A stretch of DNA of 64,000 nt, taken from Acanthamoeba castellanii str. Neff. Lineage: Eukaryota; Discosea; Longamoebia; Acanthamoebidae. The notes beneath the pieces were generated by a model that saw only the letters and a program-made list of their open reading frames with translations, was not told the DNA's origin and did no database searches. Made by a program: the position numbers and the translations under genes. Location of the stretch: positions 137,430-201,429 of the forward strand of contig NW_004457271.1 in NCBI RefSeq assembly GCF_000313135.1, written 5' to 3'. This document shows, in pieces, positions 21,854 through 33,173 of the stretch (position 1 is its first letter; each line of letters starts with the position of its first letter).

Positions 21854-24800
21854 TCAGAAGGGGCAGTCGAGGAAGGGCTGCTCGACGTTGGGATCGACGG
21901 CGGGTGCGTTAATGTGTCGCGTGAGAAAGTCGTCCTCCTCGTCGTCTCGTCGCGGCCCGGCCTCGCGTACAATCGCACCGAGGTCGACTTCGCGCACCTG
22001 CTGCCGGAAGAGCGCCATCCTACGGTCTTCTTCTTCCGCCTCTTCCGCGTCTCCCGCTTCGCCGGCGGTAGCGGCCGCCTCCTTGGCGTAGGCGTCGCGC
22101 GCGGGCGAGAGGAGGCTGGCGGCCTCGAGTCGCACCAGGCGCTCGTAGTCCTGGAGGGCGGCGATCAGTAGTCGGTCGCCGTCCAGCCCGAGGAACAGTG
22201 CCAGCGCCGTCGTTTGCCAGGAGCGCTCCTCTTCGGCGCCGTCGCCGTTCTCTTCTTCGGCAGTGCTCCCCAGCCTTCGCTTCTTCAGCCGTGAGACCTG
22301 AAAGTCGGACGGCTGCTGGTGGTGGTGGTCTTGATTCCGTTGCGTCTGGTCGAGGGCCGACGCGTCGGAATCGACTTCGGCCAGGCGCAGGAGCGCGAAC
22401 AGCACTCGCACGCCGCGCAGTTTCACCTCCCAATCAAAGTCCTGCATCACGTCCGCAATCCTGTCTCTGCCGAGAGAGAGTGAACAACAACACGACGACA
22501 ACCACAACATGAGCGCAAAGGGCTAGGACTTGTTTGAGATGTTGGGGGGGGGAATGGAACCTGAGCGCATCTCGTTGGTCGGGTGTACCCATCGCCGTGC
22601 GAAGCACTTGCAGCGTGTGGCGCCGGGTGAGCCAAGACCCGAGCAACTCCAACGCCGCCCTTGATGTGTGTTGTGTGTGTGTGTGTGTGTGTGCGTGTCG
22701 TGTGTGCATGTGTGTGTGTGTGTGTGTGTGTGGTGAGTGTGTGCCGTCTGCCGACAGACAAAATGGACTGACCAGTCGCACAAGAACGTTACCTCTTGAC
22801 AAAGGCCTCGGTGTCGGTCAGTGCTTTGGTGACGAGACTCACAAAGTCCGCGGGGGCAGACCTGGCCACGGCCTGCCAGCCCTGCTCGGTGTGGGTCACC
22901 GACGAGAGGGTGGTCAGCGCCGCTGCCCGCACGTAGCTCTCCGCGTCGTCCAGCTTCTCCAGCAACACGCCGTGGAGTCCGTGGCGCAGGGCGTACGACA
23001 GCGACTGACCCTGCGGCTCGGACTCGCTTGCGCACGGGGCGAAGAAGGAGGCGATGAAGGTGGTTGCCGACTCGCGCAGCTCCCAGTTCCAATCGACCGC
23101 GAGCGCCCGTATGGCGGTGTTCAACTCGCGGCCAAAGCCCTGCGCGCGAGCGTAAAAACGAACGATGTCAATTGAAGAGACTTTAGCATCACAAGTCTCG
23201 TTTCGATGGCGCCAACGAACCTCGTTGTTGAGGAGGGCGTGCTGGGTGGTGGCATCGGCGAGCAGCATCTGCAGCAGCTTGAGCGCGGTCATCAGCACGG
23301 CTCGGTCGGTGGTCTGTCGTATGAGACACAGAATGGACGGAAAGCCGGGCGACACGAGAGCCGCATCCTCCGCTTGCCGGAGACGCTCGAGCCACTGCTC
23401 CTTCGGGAACCTGAAGGAACCCAACCGAGACGAGAACACAACACACCACGACATACACACGACACACACACGACACAAACACACACGACACACACACGAC
23501 ACACAGTATGAGCAGGCATGCCGATCTCGGCGGTCAAGGGCGCGGTGTGTGCGGTGGGTACGTACCGATAAAGGATTTCCAGCGCAGCTTTGATGACCCT
23601 GGGGTCTTCACCGTGCGCGAATCCCTCTTCGTCCTTACCGTGCATCTCCAAGAGGTGCAGGAGCCATGTCATCCACTCCGTTTCCTACCGACACGACACG
23701 ACCAACGACACGACACGATACGACCAACGACACGACACGACCAACACAAGAAGGCGATGATGATGCGTGTCAAATAAAGCCGCACCTCATATATGGGAGG
23801 AGGAGAGAGATAGGCGGAGTGTACGAGCAGAACATTGGCGTAGCTGGCGTAGAGCGACACCAGTGCCGAGGACATGTGCAGCGCCTTGAGAACGAACACG
23901 GTGTGGAAGCTTGCGACAAAGTCCGCGAGGCCCGGGTGCTCTTCCTGCAGTTGCATTGGGCAGTTGGTCTTGCCCTTGGCGAGAGCAGCCACGACTCGGA
24001 AGAGCGAGGCGGCGAGCTCGCGGCCGGACGTCGACGGCCACAGCGCCAGCACAGCGCCCAGCTCGAGCGCCATTTGCACGTTGGTGCGGTGCCTGCGCAT
24101 ACAACGTTTAAACGTTGGTCAACTGGAGTGCCTCACGAGTGCGAGTAGCGTCGCAATGTGGTCGGTCGTCTCCGGTGTTACCTGAGTTGGACTCGTCGCT
24201 CGTCGCTGTCTTCGCCTTGTGGAGCAGACAAGAGTGCCCAGAAGGCGTCGTGGAGCACCTGCACGGCCGCTGTACTGAAGGTTAGCCAGCAGCAAAATAA
24301 ATAAAAGAAGAAAGAAAGAAAAAACGGGAAAAAACAACGGCGCGCAGCGTCTAGACCACTTTACCTTGGTCGGGGTCTGTGGCTCCTTCTTCGGCGAGCA
24401 AGGCCTGCTGCTCCTTCTTGAGAACATCCTCCAGAAGCTCCAGCAAGTTAGACCGAACGAGGCGATCGGGGGAGGACAGCAGCGGCAGGGTTTTGCGCAA
24501 GATCTTGTGGCGCTGTGCTCATGTGTGGCGTTGCAGAGCGTGAGTACCACACACACACACACAACACACACGCACCACAGTGGGCGATAATACCTGAAGC
24601 AGTTGGTGTCCCTTGTCGTGCTGCATGAGCAGATCGATCAAGTTGAGCGTCCGCTTCTTGATGTCCGAGTCCTCGGTCGGGTTCTCGAGAAAGTCGGACA
24701 GAAGAGAGGGCAGGTTGAGCGACGCGGGGAAGCGGAAGGAGTCGACTCCTGCACAGAGGCCAACATCGATCGAGCTCGATGTGAGTGTGCAGAAGACCGA

Positions 24801-25678
24801 CGGCCGTGGGCGACGTACGTACCTTCCCTGTTCACCAAGGCAGAGAGGAGAGCAACGGCCGAATCCGCGACAAAGTGGCTCTCGCTGCGGTAGTCCATCA
24901 GCAACACCTCCACCATGCGTTCGTTGTGCGCGCCCAGCCTGAAGGAGCAGAGCCGCAGAGTGAGACCGTGAAGCACGGCACGTAGGAGATTGAGCAACGA
25001 AGCGTGTGCTGCGCGTGCTGTGTATGGTGTGTGTGTGTGTGTGTGTGTGCGTGTGTGCTGGCGTGCGTGTATGCGTGTTCTGTGCGTGTGTGTTGTGTGC
25101 AGTCACGTCGTACCACCGCAGTCCAGCAGAATCGTGGGTCAAGCCGAGCAGGCAGTGCAAGGCCGAGTCGCGAACCAAAGGCTCACGGGCCGAGTGCGCC
25201 TGTGCCAGCAACTCGTCGAACAGCGGGGCATGGGCGGAGAGCAGACGCTCGAGTCCGGTGCCACTGCTTTGGCAGACTTTGCCCAGCAGCCGCCAGCACA
25301 CGGACACGATCCTGAAGTCTTCTTCCTTCACACCTTTCTGCGGCGCGCACAAAGCCAATCAGCACATGCACAGCATGCATGGAGCACGCCAATCAATTAG
25401 ATGTGGATGGGCACCGTAATGGTCTCTACGGCGCCGACTTGCAGGAAGGCATCGAACAGCTGAGGCGGCCCCTGGCAGAAGGAATTGAGGCGCGACTGCA
25501 GCTTCTCGAAGTGGGTGTCATCCAGCTCTCCTTGCGGAATCACGAGCAGCGCATTGAGCAGCACTCGACCGCGCGCCACCTGAGCTGCCCAGTCGCTGCC
25601 ATCATTGCTCCACTGATCAGCTTCTCCATCTGCTCCTCCTCTCTTCCTCTTCTTGGCGTGCAGCCCCTCCGCCTCCAT
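21854..25678 (-). CDS. HEAT/ARM-repeat protein, possibly BRAT1
   Basis: Twelve exons on the minus strand: 25678-25415, 25337-25114, 24938-24823, 24748-24594, 24512-24365, 24269-24182, 24092-23786, 23684-23566, 23410-23221, 23139-22793, 22659-22561, 22466-21854; 889 residues. After a short basic N-terminus (KKRKRGG) the whole protein is helical repeats, e.g. ERLLSAHAPLFDELLAQA, LLSDFLENPTEDSDIKKRTL, ALKLLQMLLADATTQHALL, RALAVDWNWELRESATTF, DVMQDFDWEVKLRGVRVL. Size, all-HEAT architecture, the DWEVK motif and a C-terminus ending in DCPF recall BRAT1 (ATM activator/Integrator partner, which ends in a Cys-Tyr pair). I could not test this, and another HEAT protein is possible. An acidic/Gln-His insertion lies in the last exon. 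Exon phases are consistent throughout. Confidence 0.8.
22672..22734. repeat. (TG)n microsatellite in the HEAT-protein intron
   Basis: Interrupted TG/GTGCG repeat inside intron 22660-22792. Confidence 0.85.
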
Positions 25679-25994
25679 TCCCGTGCAAATGCGATTCAGA
25701 CATTTGAATTTCAAAATCAATTTAGCAATTCAAAACAAAAATCCGTGCAAGAAATCAAAAGCCCGAGAAAAATACGGTTGTCTTTAGCGTGGTGGGCAAT
25801 TACCGGGCGTAGCACGCGCACTGTCGACGGTGCGACAAGGGCAGGGACAGGTGCGACAGGCTCGGTGGATACCGTGCCGGATCAGCAAAATCGAAGGCCA
25901 TTTCACTTCACCATCCTCAGGCTCGGCAAGCAGCAACGGACTGGCGCCGCGATTCGTTCATTTCCCCTTTCTCTGGGCGAATTGAATTAGAAAA
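25679..25994. other. Divergent intergenic region HEAT protein / PAK kinase
   Basis: 316 bases between divergent start codons; both promoters must lie here. It contains an AT-rich stretch (about 25690-25770) that contrasts with the GC-rich genes. No clear motif. Confidence 0.5.
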
Positions 25995-28931
25995 ATGGAG
26001 AATAATGATGTGAAGAGCGGACTGGCGAGCATCCTCGCTGGGGACCTCAAGACAGACGAGCTCTACCGTCAGATGGGTCTTCAGGCTGGAGGCCCGCCGA
26101 AGGGCGGCTCGATGATCGTCCCCCCCAGCTCATCACCCACGAATGGCGTGAAGACGGGAGAAAAGGACAAGAAGAAGCTCGACTCGGCGAAGAACAAGAA
26201 GAAGAAGGGCTTCTGGGGCCAGGTGGGAGGCTTCTTCGGCGTCAAGGAGGAGGAAGAGGACGCAACACCCATCTCGGGGCCAACCAATTTCAAACGAGAA
26301 ATGCACATCGGTTTCGATTCACAAACGGGGACCTTCGAGGTGCGCTGCGCTCGCATCACGTGGCCTGCTGGGCAACCGGCCTGCACATGGACCTGACACT
26401 TTTCTGCACAATTTACGTAGGGTCTGCCAGAGGAATGGAAGATCATGCTGGGCACCTCTGGCCTCAGCCAAAAGGAAATCGAATCCGATCCCAAGACGCT
26501 TGTGGAGGTGATGCAGTTCCAGCAGAATCTGCTTCGAGGCGGCGCGCCTCCGCCTCCGCCCCCGCCTGGCGGCTCTGCTGCGTTCGTTGACGACGAGCCC
26601 CCTCCCCCACCACCTCCCCGCGACGACGGCGAGTTCGAGGCCCCACCCCCGCCTCCCGTGCCTCGCGAGCAAGAACCCGAGCCCCAGGTGCCACTCTCCA
26701 TCCACGTTTGCAACATGTGCCAGTCCTCTCTTGTGCCGTGCCAGTGCCTGTCATGCACGGGAACTCAACTTGGTGCTCTCTTGGTGCAGCAGGCCCCGCT
26801 GTCGCCTCCGCCGCGGCCCATCAGCTTGCCTCCCGGTGCACGACCTCCCGTCCAGGTGGCGCCCGGCGCCGACTTGCCCGTACCGCCGCGCCCCAACCAG
26901 CCGCCCCCGATGCGCGGCCGCGGCGGTCCCATGCGACGCGGGGCGCCACCCGGCCGACCCTCTCCCGGCCGCACCTTGCCGCCTCCCCCGGGCGGTGCGC
27001 CTGCTGGACCCGGTCCCACCACCGGTCGCGGTCTGCCGCCTCGTCCGGGTGCGCCCAACGGCGCGCCCATGCCTCTCCAGCGCGGAGGAGCCAGCGGCGA
27101 CGCGCCACTTCCGCTGACGCGAGGACCGCCCGGCGGCGGCGCTCCCCGAGGCCCTGGCGCACCACCGCCCAGGCCCGGCCAACCCGCGCCAATGCGACCC
27201 GGCCAGCCCGGCGGGCAGGGAGTGCCGCCGCCGCGCCCAGGCCAGCCCGCACCCGGGCGTCCGACCATGCGTCCCTCCCAGCCTGGTGGCCCGCCGCGTC
27301 CTCCGATGCCGGCGCCTGTTGCGCCCACCACGCCTACCGCCGCTGTCGCTCCCGCACCTGTTCCCGTTCCTGCCCCCGCCCCCGCTCCCGCACCTGCCGA
27401 CACAACACCTGCTGCTGGTCCACCGCGACCCACGCCGCCAATTGCCACGGGAGCCCGACCAGCTCCCCCGCGTCCTCAGCCGCCCAAGGCCGGCGGCGCT
27501 CCGCCTCCGGCCGCGGCACCACAGCCCGCTCGCCCGCAGGTCAACATTCGCGATCTCATCTCCCAAGGCGACCCTCTCACCATCTTCAAGGACATGGAGA
27601 TCATTGGCCAGGTATTCCTTCCCCTCACCTCACTTCACCCGATACGCGGCGCATGGACGCTCATCACCATTGATTTTTGCGTGCAGGGCGCCTCCGGCTC
27701 CGTGTACTCAGCAATCGACACGCGAACGGGAAAGAAGGTGGCAGTCAAGCAGATGATCATGTCCAAGTACGTTACGGTCTCTTTTTCTTTTTTCCCGCGT
27801 TCGGGAGGCTGACTCTCTCGGCTTGCAGGCAAGTGAAGCAGGACATCATCATCAACGAGATCCAGATCATGAAGGACTCGCACCATCACGCGATTGTGAA
27901 CTACATAGATTCGTACATAGTGGAGGGAACGTTGTGGGTGGTCATGGAACTGATCAATGGAGGCTCGCTGGCGGAGCTGATCGAGGTTGGCTCCCTGCTT
28001 CCCTTCCTGTGTGGTGTGTGTGTGTGTGTTGTCAGCAGCAGCAGCAGCACTTGCTCACCGTGGTTTTTTGGTGCTCGCCAGGTGTGCAAGACGATGAACG
28101 AGACGCAAATCGCGACCGTGTGCAAGGTGGTCTTGGAGGGCCTGGAGTACCTGCACACGCGAGCCAACCCCATCATCCACAGAGACATCAAGTCGGACAA
28201 CATTCTGCTGGGCTTGGACGGGTCGATCAAGATCACCGATTTTGGCTACGGTGCGCAGCTGGGCGTTGGGGCGGGACAGGTACACCACCACTCCTCCATC
28301 AGTCGTTCACTGCACCAGATGCTGATGACCTACCACCCTTTGCTTTGCCTGGACCCTGTAGGACAAACGCGCGTCTGTGGTGGGCACGACGTACTGGATG
28401 GCGCCCGAGGTCGTCAAGGGAAAGGACTACACATGCAAGGTCGACGTCTGGTCACTCGGCATCATGGCGCTCGAGATGTTGGAAGGCGAGCCGCCTTACA
28501 TCAACGAGTCCATGCTCCGCGCGCTGTTCCTTATCGCCTCCAAGGTTCTAAGCCCCCCCCCAATCCTATGTCACAAAGTGTTGTTGGTATTTGACGCCGG
28601 CTGACGACTGACGCCGTCTCTTTACACAACAACCCAGGGTTGCCCGGATTTCAAGGATCCGGACGGCATGTCGGAGGAGTTCAAGGACTTCATCCGTAAA
28701 TGCACCGTCATGGACCCCGAACAGCGCATGAGCACCACACAGTTGCTTTCGGTGCGCCTAGGCACCCCCTCTGCTCACGATCGCGAGGCCGAGCCACTAA
28801 CCTCGTCATCATCTTCTTGGTAATCGCCGCAGCATCCGTTCCTTACGATGGGCGGGCCAGAGTCAGACCTTATTCCACTGGTGGAGCGGACGAAAAACGA
28901 AGCGCAGCGGGACTTCTCGATGTTCTTCTAG
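25995..28931 (+). CDS. PAK-type (p21-activated) Ste20 kinase
   Basis: Exons 25995-26339, 26421-26687, 26790-27611, 27687-27766, 27829-27985, 28082-28279, 28362-28544, 28638-28751, 28833-28931; 754 residues. A CRIB/PBD motif for Rac/Cdc42 spans the first junction ([16 protein letters not shown], then [11 protein letters not shown]). A 300-residue Pro/Gly/Ala-rich linker follows, with many PPPPP and RPGQP runs that could bind SH3 domains. The C-terminal kinase has [30 protein letters not shown], the activation segment [15 protein letters not shown] and a group-I PAK-like end. All catalytic residues are present, so it should be active and act downstream of Rac/Cdc42 on the actin cytoskeleton. 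Intron 26688-26789 (102 nt) has no stop; I removed it because its translation is not Pro-rich like its neighbours. Confidence 0.93.
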
Positions 28932-29508
28932 AGGTTCCTTCCTTGTGTTCATTGATTTTTTGCCACCGTACCATGTAATTTAGAACCGTACGCACTACCC
29001 CCACGCTCTTGTTTCCGTACTTGCCTTGAGTTGTCTAGTGTGCTTACAACTGTATTGTTAACAATAACAACTACAGTGCAGTTGTTGTAGAGCTGAACCT
29101 GATGGTATACCGTCTTGATGTATCTTGCTGGCGGCAGGAGGCAAGAGACAGAGAGGGGAGGGGCAACCCCGTCCCACATCACACGACTCCTATTTATTCC
29201 CTTCTTCCTCTTCTTTTTCTGTAACCAAACTACTCTCACCCAAGAAACTTGTGCAACAATTTAAATTAAAAAAGAAAATATTGGGCTTGTGAAATTCAAA
29301 AAGAAATCAAGAGAAAATAGGGATGGGCTGCCGTGAAGGATGGCCATAGATGCGCATGACTTCCTAAAATGGCTCTGCGGTCGCGCACCGTAGGTTGGTT
29401 CGTGCAGGTTTGGTTCAAGTGCAGGTTCAGGACGGGCAGGCCTTCAAATCGCCTCTCTTGCGACGATTTGAGTAAATCTCAAAAGCACTTTGCCGCGCAA
29501 CTTAAGTA
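28932..29508. other. Intergenic region, no gene seen
   Basis: 577 bases between the PAK stop codon and the RhoGAP start. It is AT-richer than the genes, with an A-rich tract near 29255-29310. Only short, non-conserved frames occur. It probably holds the PAK 3' UTR and the RhoGAP promoter. Confidence 0.5.
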
Positions 29509-32500
29509 ATGAGCCTGCGCTGGAAGAAGTTGTCTGCGACCACATCCGCCGTGCCCGTGCGGCGGGGCGCCAAGACGCTCCAGGCTCGTCCGTGCCACTT
29601 GCATCTCGTGCGCGCCGAGTCCGCCCCCAACGCAAACGGCGGCAGGCAACTGGTACCCCTTCCCCTGGCTGACCCTTTTCCCCCACCACGCCCGCAACTC
29701 TTCTCTTCTTCTTCAACTTGCTCTCGCTCTGGTAGTGACACGGCCACGTTCATGGGTGTTACTGCCCCAGGCGCTGCTGCTGCAAGTGAAGCGAGGCTCG
29801 AACGCCTGGCTGGTCGTGCGGACGGCCGCGCAGCTGGTCGAGCTCCACACGCAGGTGGGCGCCAGGTGCGCGAGCGCGTCCACTGTGCCCAAGCTACCCA
29901 AGCTGCCCGACCTCAACAGCCGCGCTGCCGGACGCTCGCCGTCCGAGGCCGGCGAGGTGGACCATCTGCCGGTGTCGCTCGACGCGCACGTGACGCACAA
30001 GATCCAGGAGTTCCTGCGGCGCCTGGTCGGCGGCTTCCACGGACCCGAGGTGGAGGCCTTCGTGTCCATCGACACCCCTCCCTCCCGCACGCTGAATCTG
30101 ATCGAGGCTTGGCTCGTACGACACCACACACACGGCACACACGACACACACGACACACACGACACACACGACACCGCAAACGCTGACGAGTGCGCACGTT
30201 ACACAGTTCGGGCCGGAGGCCGAGAAGGGGGTGGCGAAGCAGGGCGAGATGAGCGAGTACAAGGCAGGCGACAAGCAGTGGGAGCCGTGGTACTTTGTCC
30301 TGCGCGGCTCGTCGCTCCTCAAGTACCGCTCGGCCAGGCAGGAGAACGACCCGGCGAGCGTGTACGAGCTGGGCACCGCCGCCACCGCCAGGGCGGCGAC
30401 CGAGCACCAGCCCGCCGGCGGCGGAGTGGAGGGCAGCGACGGCGAGCAACACGCGCTTGAGCTGGAGTACAACGGCAAGACGCGGCGCCTGGCCTGCGCC
30501 TCCAGGCAACAAGCTGACCAGTGGATCGACGCCTTCAACCAACTCAACGCCAGCGACACCACCAGCAGTAGCATCAGCAGCAGCAGCAACGACAACAGGA
30601 AGAGGTACACAGCGCCGCACATGGCCTGGGGATGGAGTTGCAGTGCGCCGGTGGCCGCCATGGCTGACTCTCACTGCGCGCCTGGCTGGTATCTGCATCG
30701 CAGGAGGAATGTGGTGTTTGGGGTGGAGCTGCCGCGGGTGACGCACGTTAAGAACGATCCCTGGTGGCGTCTTAGCGGTCCCAAGCCCGGCCAGGGGGCG
30801 TCCTTCATTGCGTGCGGCGCCGCGCAGTACGTGGACGAGCTCGCCGGCTTCCTCCTGGCCGCCGGTTCGCACCCCCCACCCCCTAACCGGCACGCACCAC
30901 CGCACACGCACCACACACTCACCGCGGGCGCACACATGTATCACCGCACATGCACGCAGGCAAGGAAAAAGAAGGCCTGTTCGACCAGTTGCCCACGACG
31001 GAGCTGGTGCGGCAGGTGCGGGAGGGCGAGAGCGTGGACTATGGCGCCTACCAGCGGACCCCGGAGAAAGTGGCTGGCCTCCTGCTGGTGTTCCTCCACC
31101 AGCTGCCCGCGCCGCTCATCCCCTTCGAATTCTACGACTCCTTCGTGGCCGCCTTCAGTACGTCCTTCCCTGTCGTGTAGTTGGTAGTGTCGTGTCGTGT
31201 CGTGTCGTGTCTCATCATAGCTATGCGTGCGCGTGATGTGCAGGCATACAGGAGGAGAAGAAGCGGAAGAAGCTGGTGAAGGCGCTGCTGTCGCTGCTGC
31301 CTTCGCTCAATCTGAAGGTGCTCCGGCTGGTGGTGGGCTTCCTCGCCCACTTCCTCGCCACCCTGCCCAAGAACAGCGGGAGCTCCATCACATCGGTACA
31401 CGGTTGTCGGGCTTGGGCTCTGCGCGCGCGCACGTGTGTGTTGTGTGTGTGTGTGTGGGTGGGTGTGTGTTGATATTTTTCTTCTTGTTGCGGCAGGCGT
31501 TCGCGGGTGTGATCCTGAGACCGCTTTGCTACGGCGATGTGGCCCGCTACGCGGCCGCAGCCACGCCCCGCCTTCTCGACCTACTGGTGGCCTGCCGACA
31601 CAAGTTTTGGAACGTACGGGTCTCTCTCGCGCGCTTTTGTGTCGTGTGTCGTGTGTCGTGTGCACCACTTCCTGCGTCTCAGAGATGTCACTTTTCCGCG
31701 GTGTGCGTCATGACAGTATGAAGAGGGCTTTGGCGAAGGAGAAGCCAAGCCCTCGAGAGCCGAGGGGAGCTTCGCGCGGACCAAGAGCGCAGCGGAGATC
31801 AGGACCCACGCCAAGCTGGCCGAGAGCAGGGTCAGCAAGGTGGAGTCTAGTTCGAGCCCAAGGCCCAGGCCCAGGCCACGGTGGTCCCAGTGATCAAGTT
31901 CGATGAGGCGGACCCCGAGACGGAGAGCTGCAGGGCGGCCAGAAGCGGCACCCTGGACCTCTTTGCCCAGATGGCCCAGGGCGCCGCGACCATGCAGAAG
32001 AGCGCCACCGCCAAGCGCCGAGAACGCAGGAAGCGGTCCCTCACCTTCCACAAGGTTCACCACACACCACGCACACCACGCACACCACATCACACACACT
32101 CACACTCACATGCACATATGATAGGAGGGTTCGGCCTCGATTGTGACCGCATCGGCAGCTCCGTCGCCGAGCGTCGCGGTCTCGTCTACGCCGGCCATAC
32201 GAAGGCTCACGAAGAGCAACACGGTCGACAGCCTCGAGTGGAAGAAGCCGGCGGCGGCGGACACGAGCGACAAATGCGGGCCTGAGGGCGAGGCAGCCGG
32301 GCCGAAGGCCACCGCCACCTTGGGCACTGCGGCCAAGCGCAGGGAGCGCCGCAAGCGCAGCCTGACCCGAGAGCAGCTGCAGTCGACGCCGCCGGCGACG
32401 TCGGGCGAGCAATCGGCGAGCCAGCTGTTTGTGGGCGCGGTGCACAAGGTGAAGGCCGGCATGACAATGAACGCGCGGCTGGCCGAGATCTCACGCCTCA

Positions 32501-32963
32501 AGCAGCAGCGCATGGGCCTCGACAACGTTGTCAAGGCGAACGACGCCCCGGCGCCGGAGCCGAACAAGTCGTACCGCAACCTAGGCGGTGGCAGCGCGAT
32601 CGGGCCGCGTCGCCCGAAACACAATGACGAAGACGACGATGACGAAGAAAAGGAGGAGAAGAAGAACGCCGAGTGCGAGGAGGTGCCAGAGTCTCCCAGG
32701 CCGCGCAGTCCCTTCCTGAGGGAGCTCCAAATGTGCGTCGCTGGCCTTCTTTTTTGTGGGCCGCACCGCCACCGCTCACACTCCTCTGTTTTTGCTTGTG
32801 CCGCGGTAGGAACACGCTGGCCAAGAACTACCGGGCCAAGTGCTTGGAAGTCGACGTGGTGGGCGAGGAGCGGGAGAAGATGGGCTTCGACCCGAGCCAG
32901 CAGGCAGAGCAAATGGGCGCCCTTAGGTCCTGGGTTAACCCCGCTTCCCCCACACCCAGCTAG
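29509..32963 (+). CDS. PX-PH-RhoGAP protein lacking the arginine finger
   Basis: Exons 29509-29652, 29771-30115, 30207-30604, 30704-30864, 30960-31157, 31244-31395, 31497-31613, 31717-32054 (frame break, below), 32125-32732, 32810-32963; about 864 residues. Order: PX-like fold (WLVVRTAAQLVELHTQVG) at 30-165; PH domain (KQWEPWYFVLRGSSLLKYRS...ADQWIDAF) at about 175-285; RhoGAP domain at 295-505 (VVFGVELPRV, TPEKVAGLLLVFLHQLPAPL, GVILRPL). At the site of the catalytic arginine (EGLFRxxG in active GAPs) it reads EGLFDQ, Asp358, so GAP activity is doubtful. The tail is basic/acidic with a repeated AKRRERRKRSLT motif. In exon 8 the frame shifts across 31831-31850, a 20-nt GT...AG stretch that is either a micro-intron or a sequence error. 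Confidence 0.85.
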
Positions 32964-33173
32964 CGCGTCCAGAGGTTTAAAAACGCATGGGTTGTAACAG
33001 TACAGGCAAGAGGATGTGAGCCAGCCAACATTCACTGCCGTAAGGCTGGTGAGTGATACAGGGTAACATGTGTGGAACACCCTGGACAAGAGGTTCTTTT
33101 TCTTTTTCTGTTCTGTTTTTCCTTCTTTTTTGAATTGCAAAAGAGGCTCTCGCGCTGTGGGGACGCGCAGCTT

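Noticed and set aside
22440..22800. His/Thr-repeat frames over the TG tract
   Set aside because: They are translations of a microsatellite within an intron.
26708..27673. Long frames in all registers over the PAK linker
   Set aside because: Shadows of the proline-rich coding sequence; only the CRIB-linker-kinase frame connects in phase to conserved domains.
27612..27686. Possible U12 intron in PAK (donor GTATTCCTT)
   Set aside because: One base inserted relative to consensus and no branch-point match; an ordinary U2 intron explains it.
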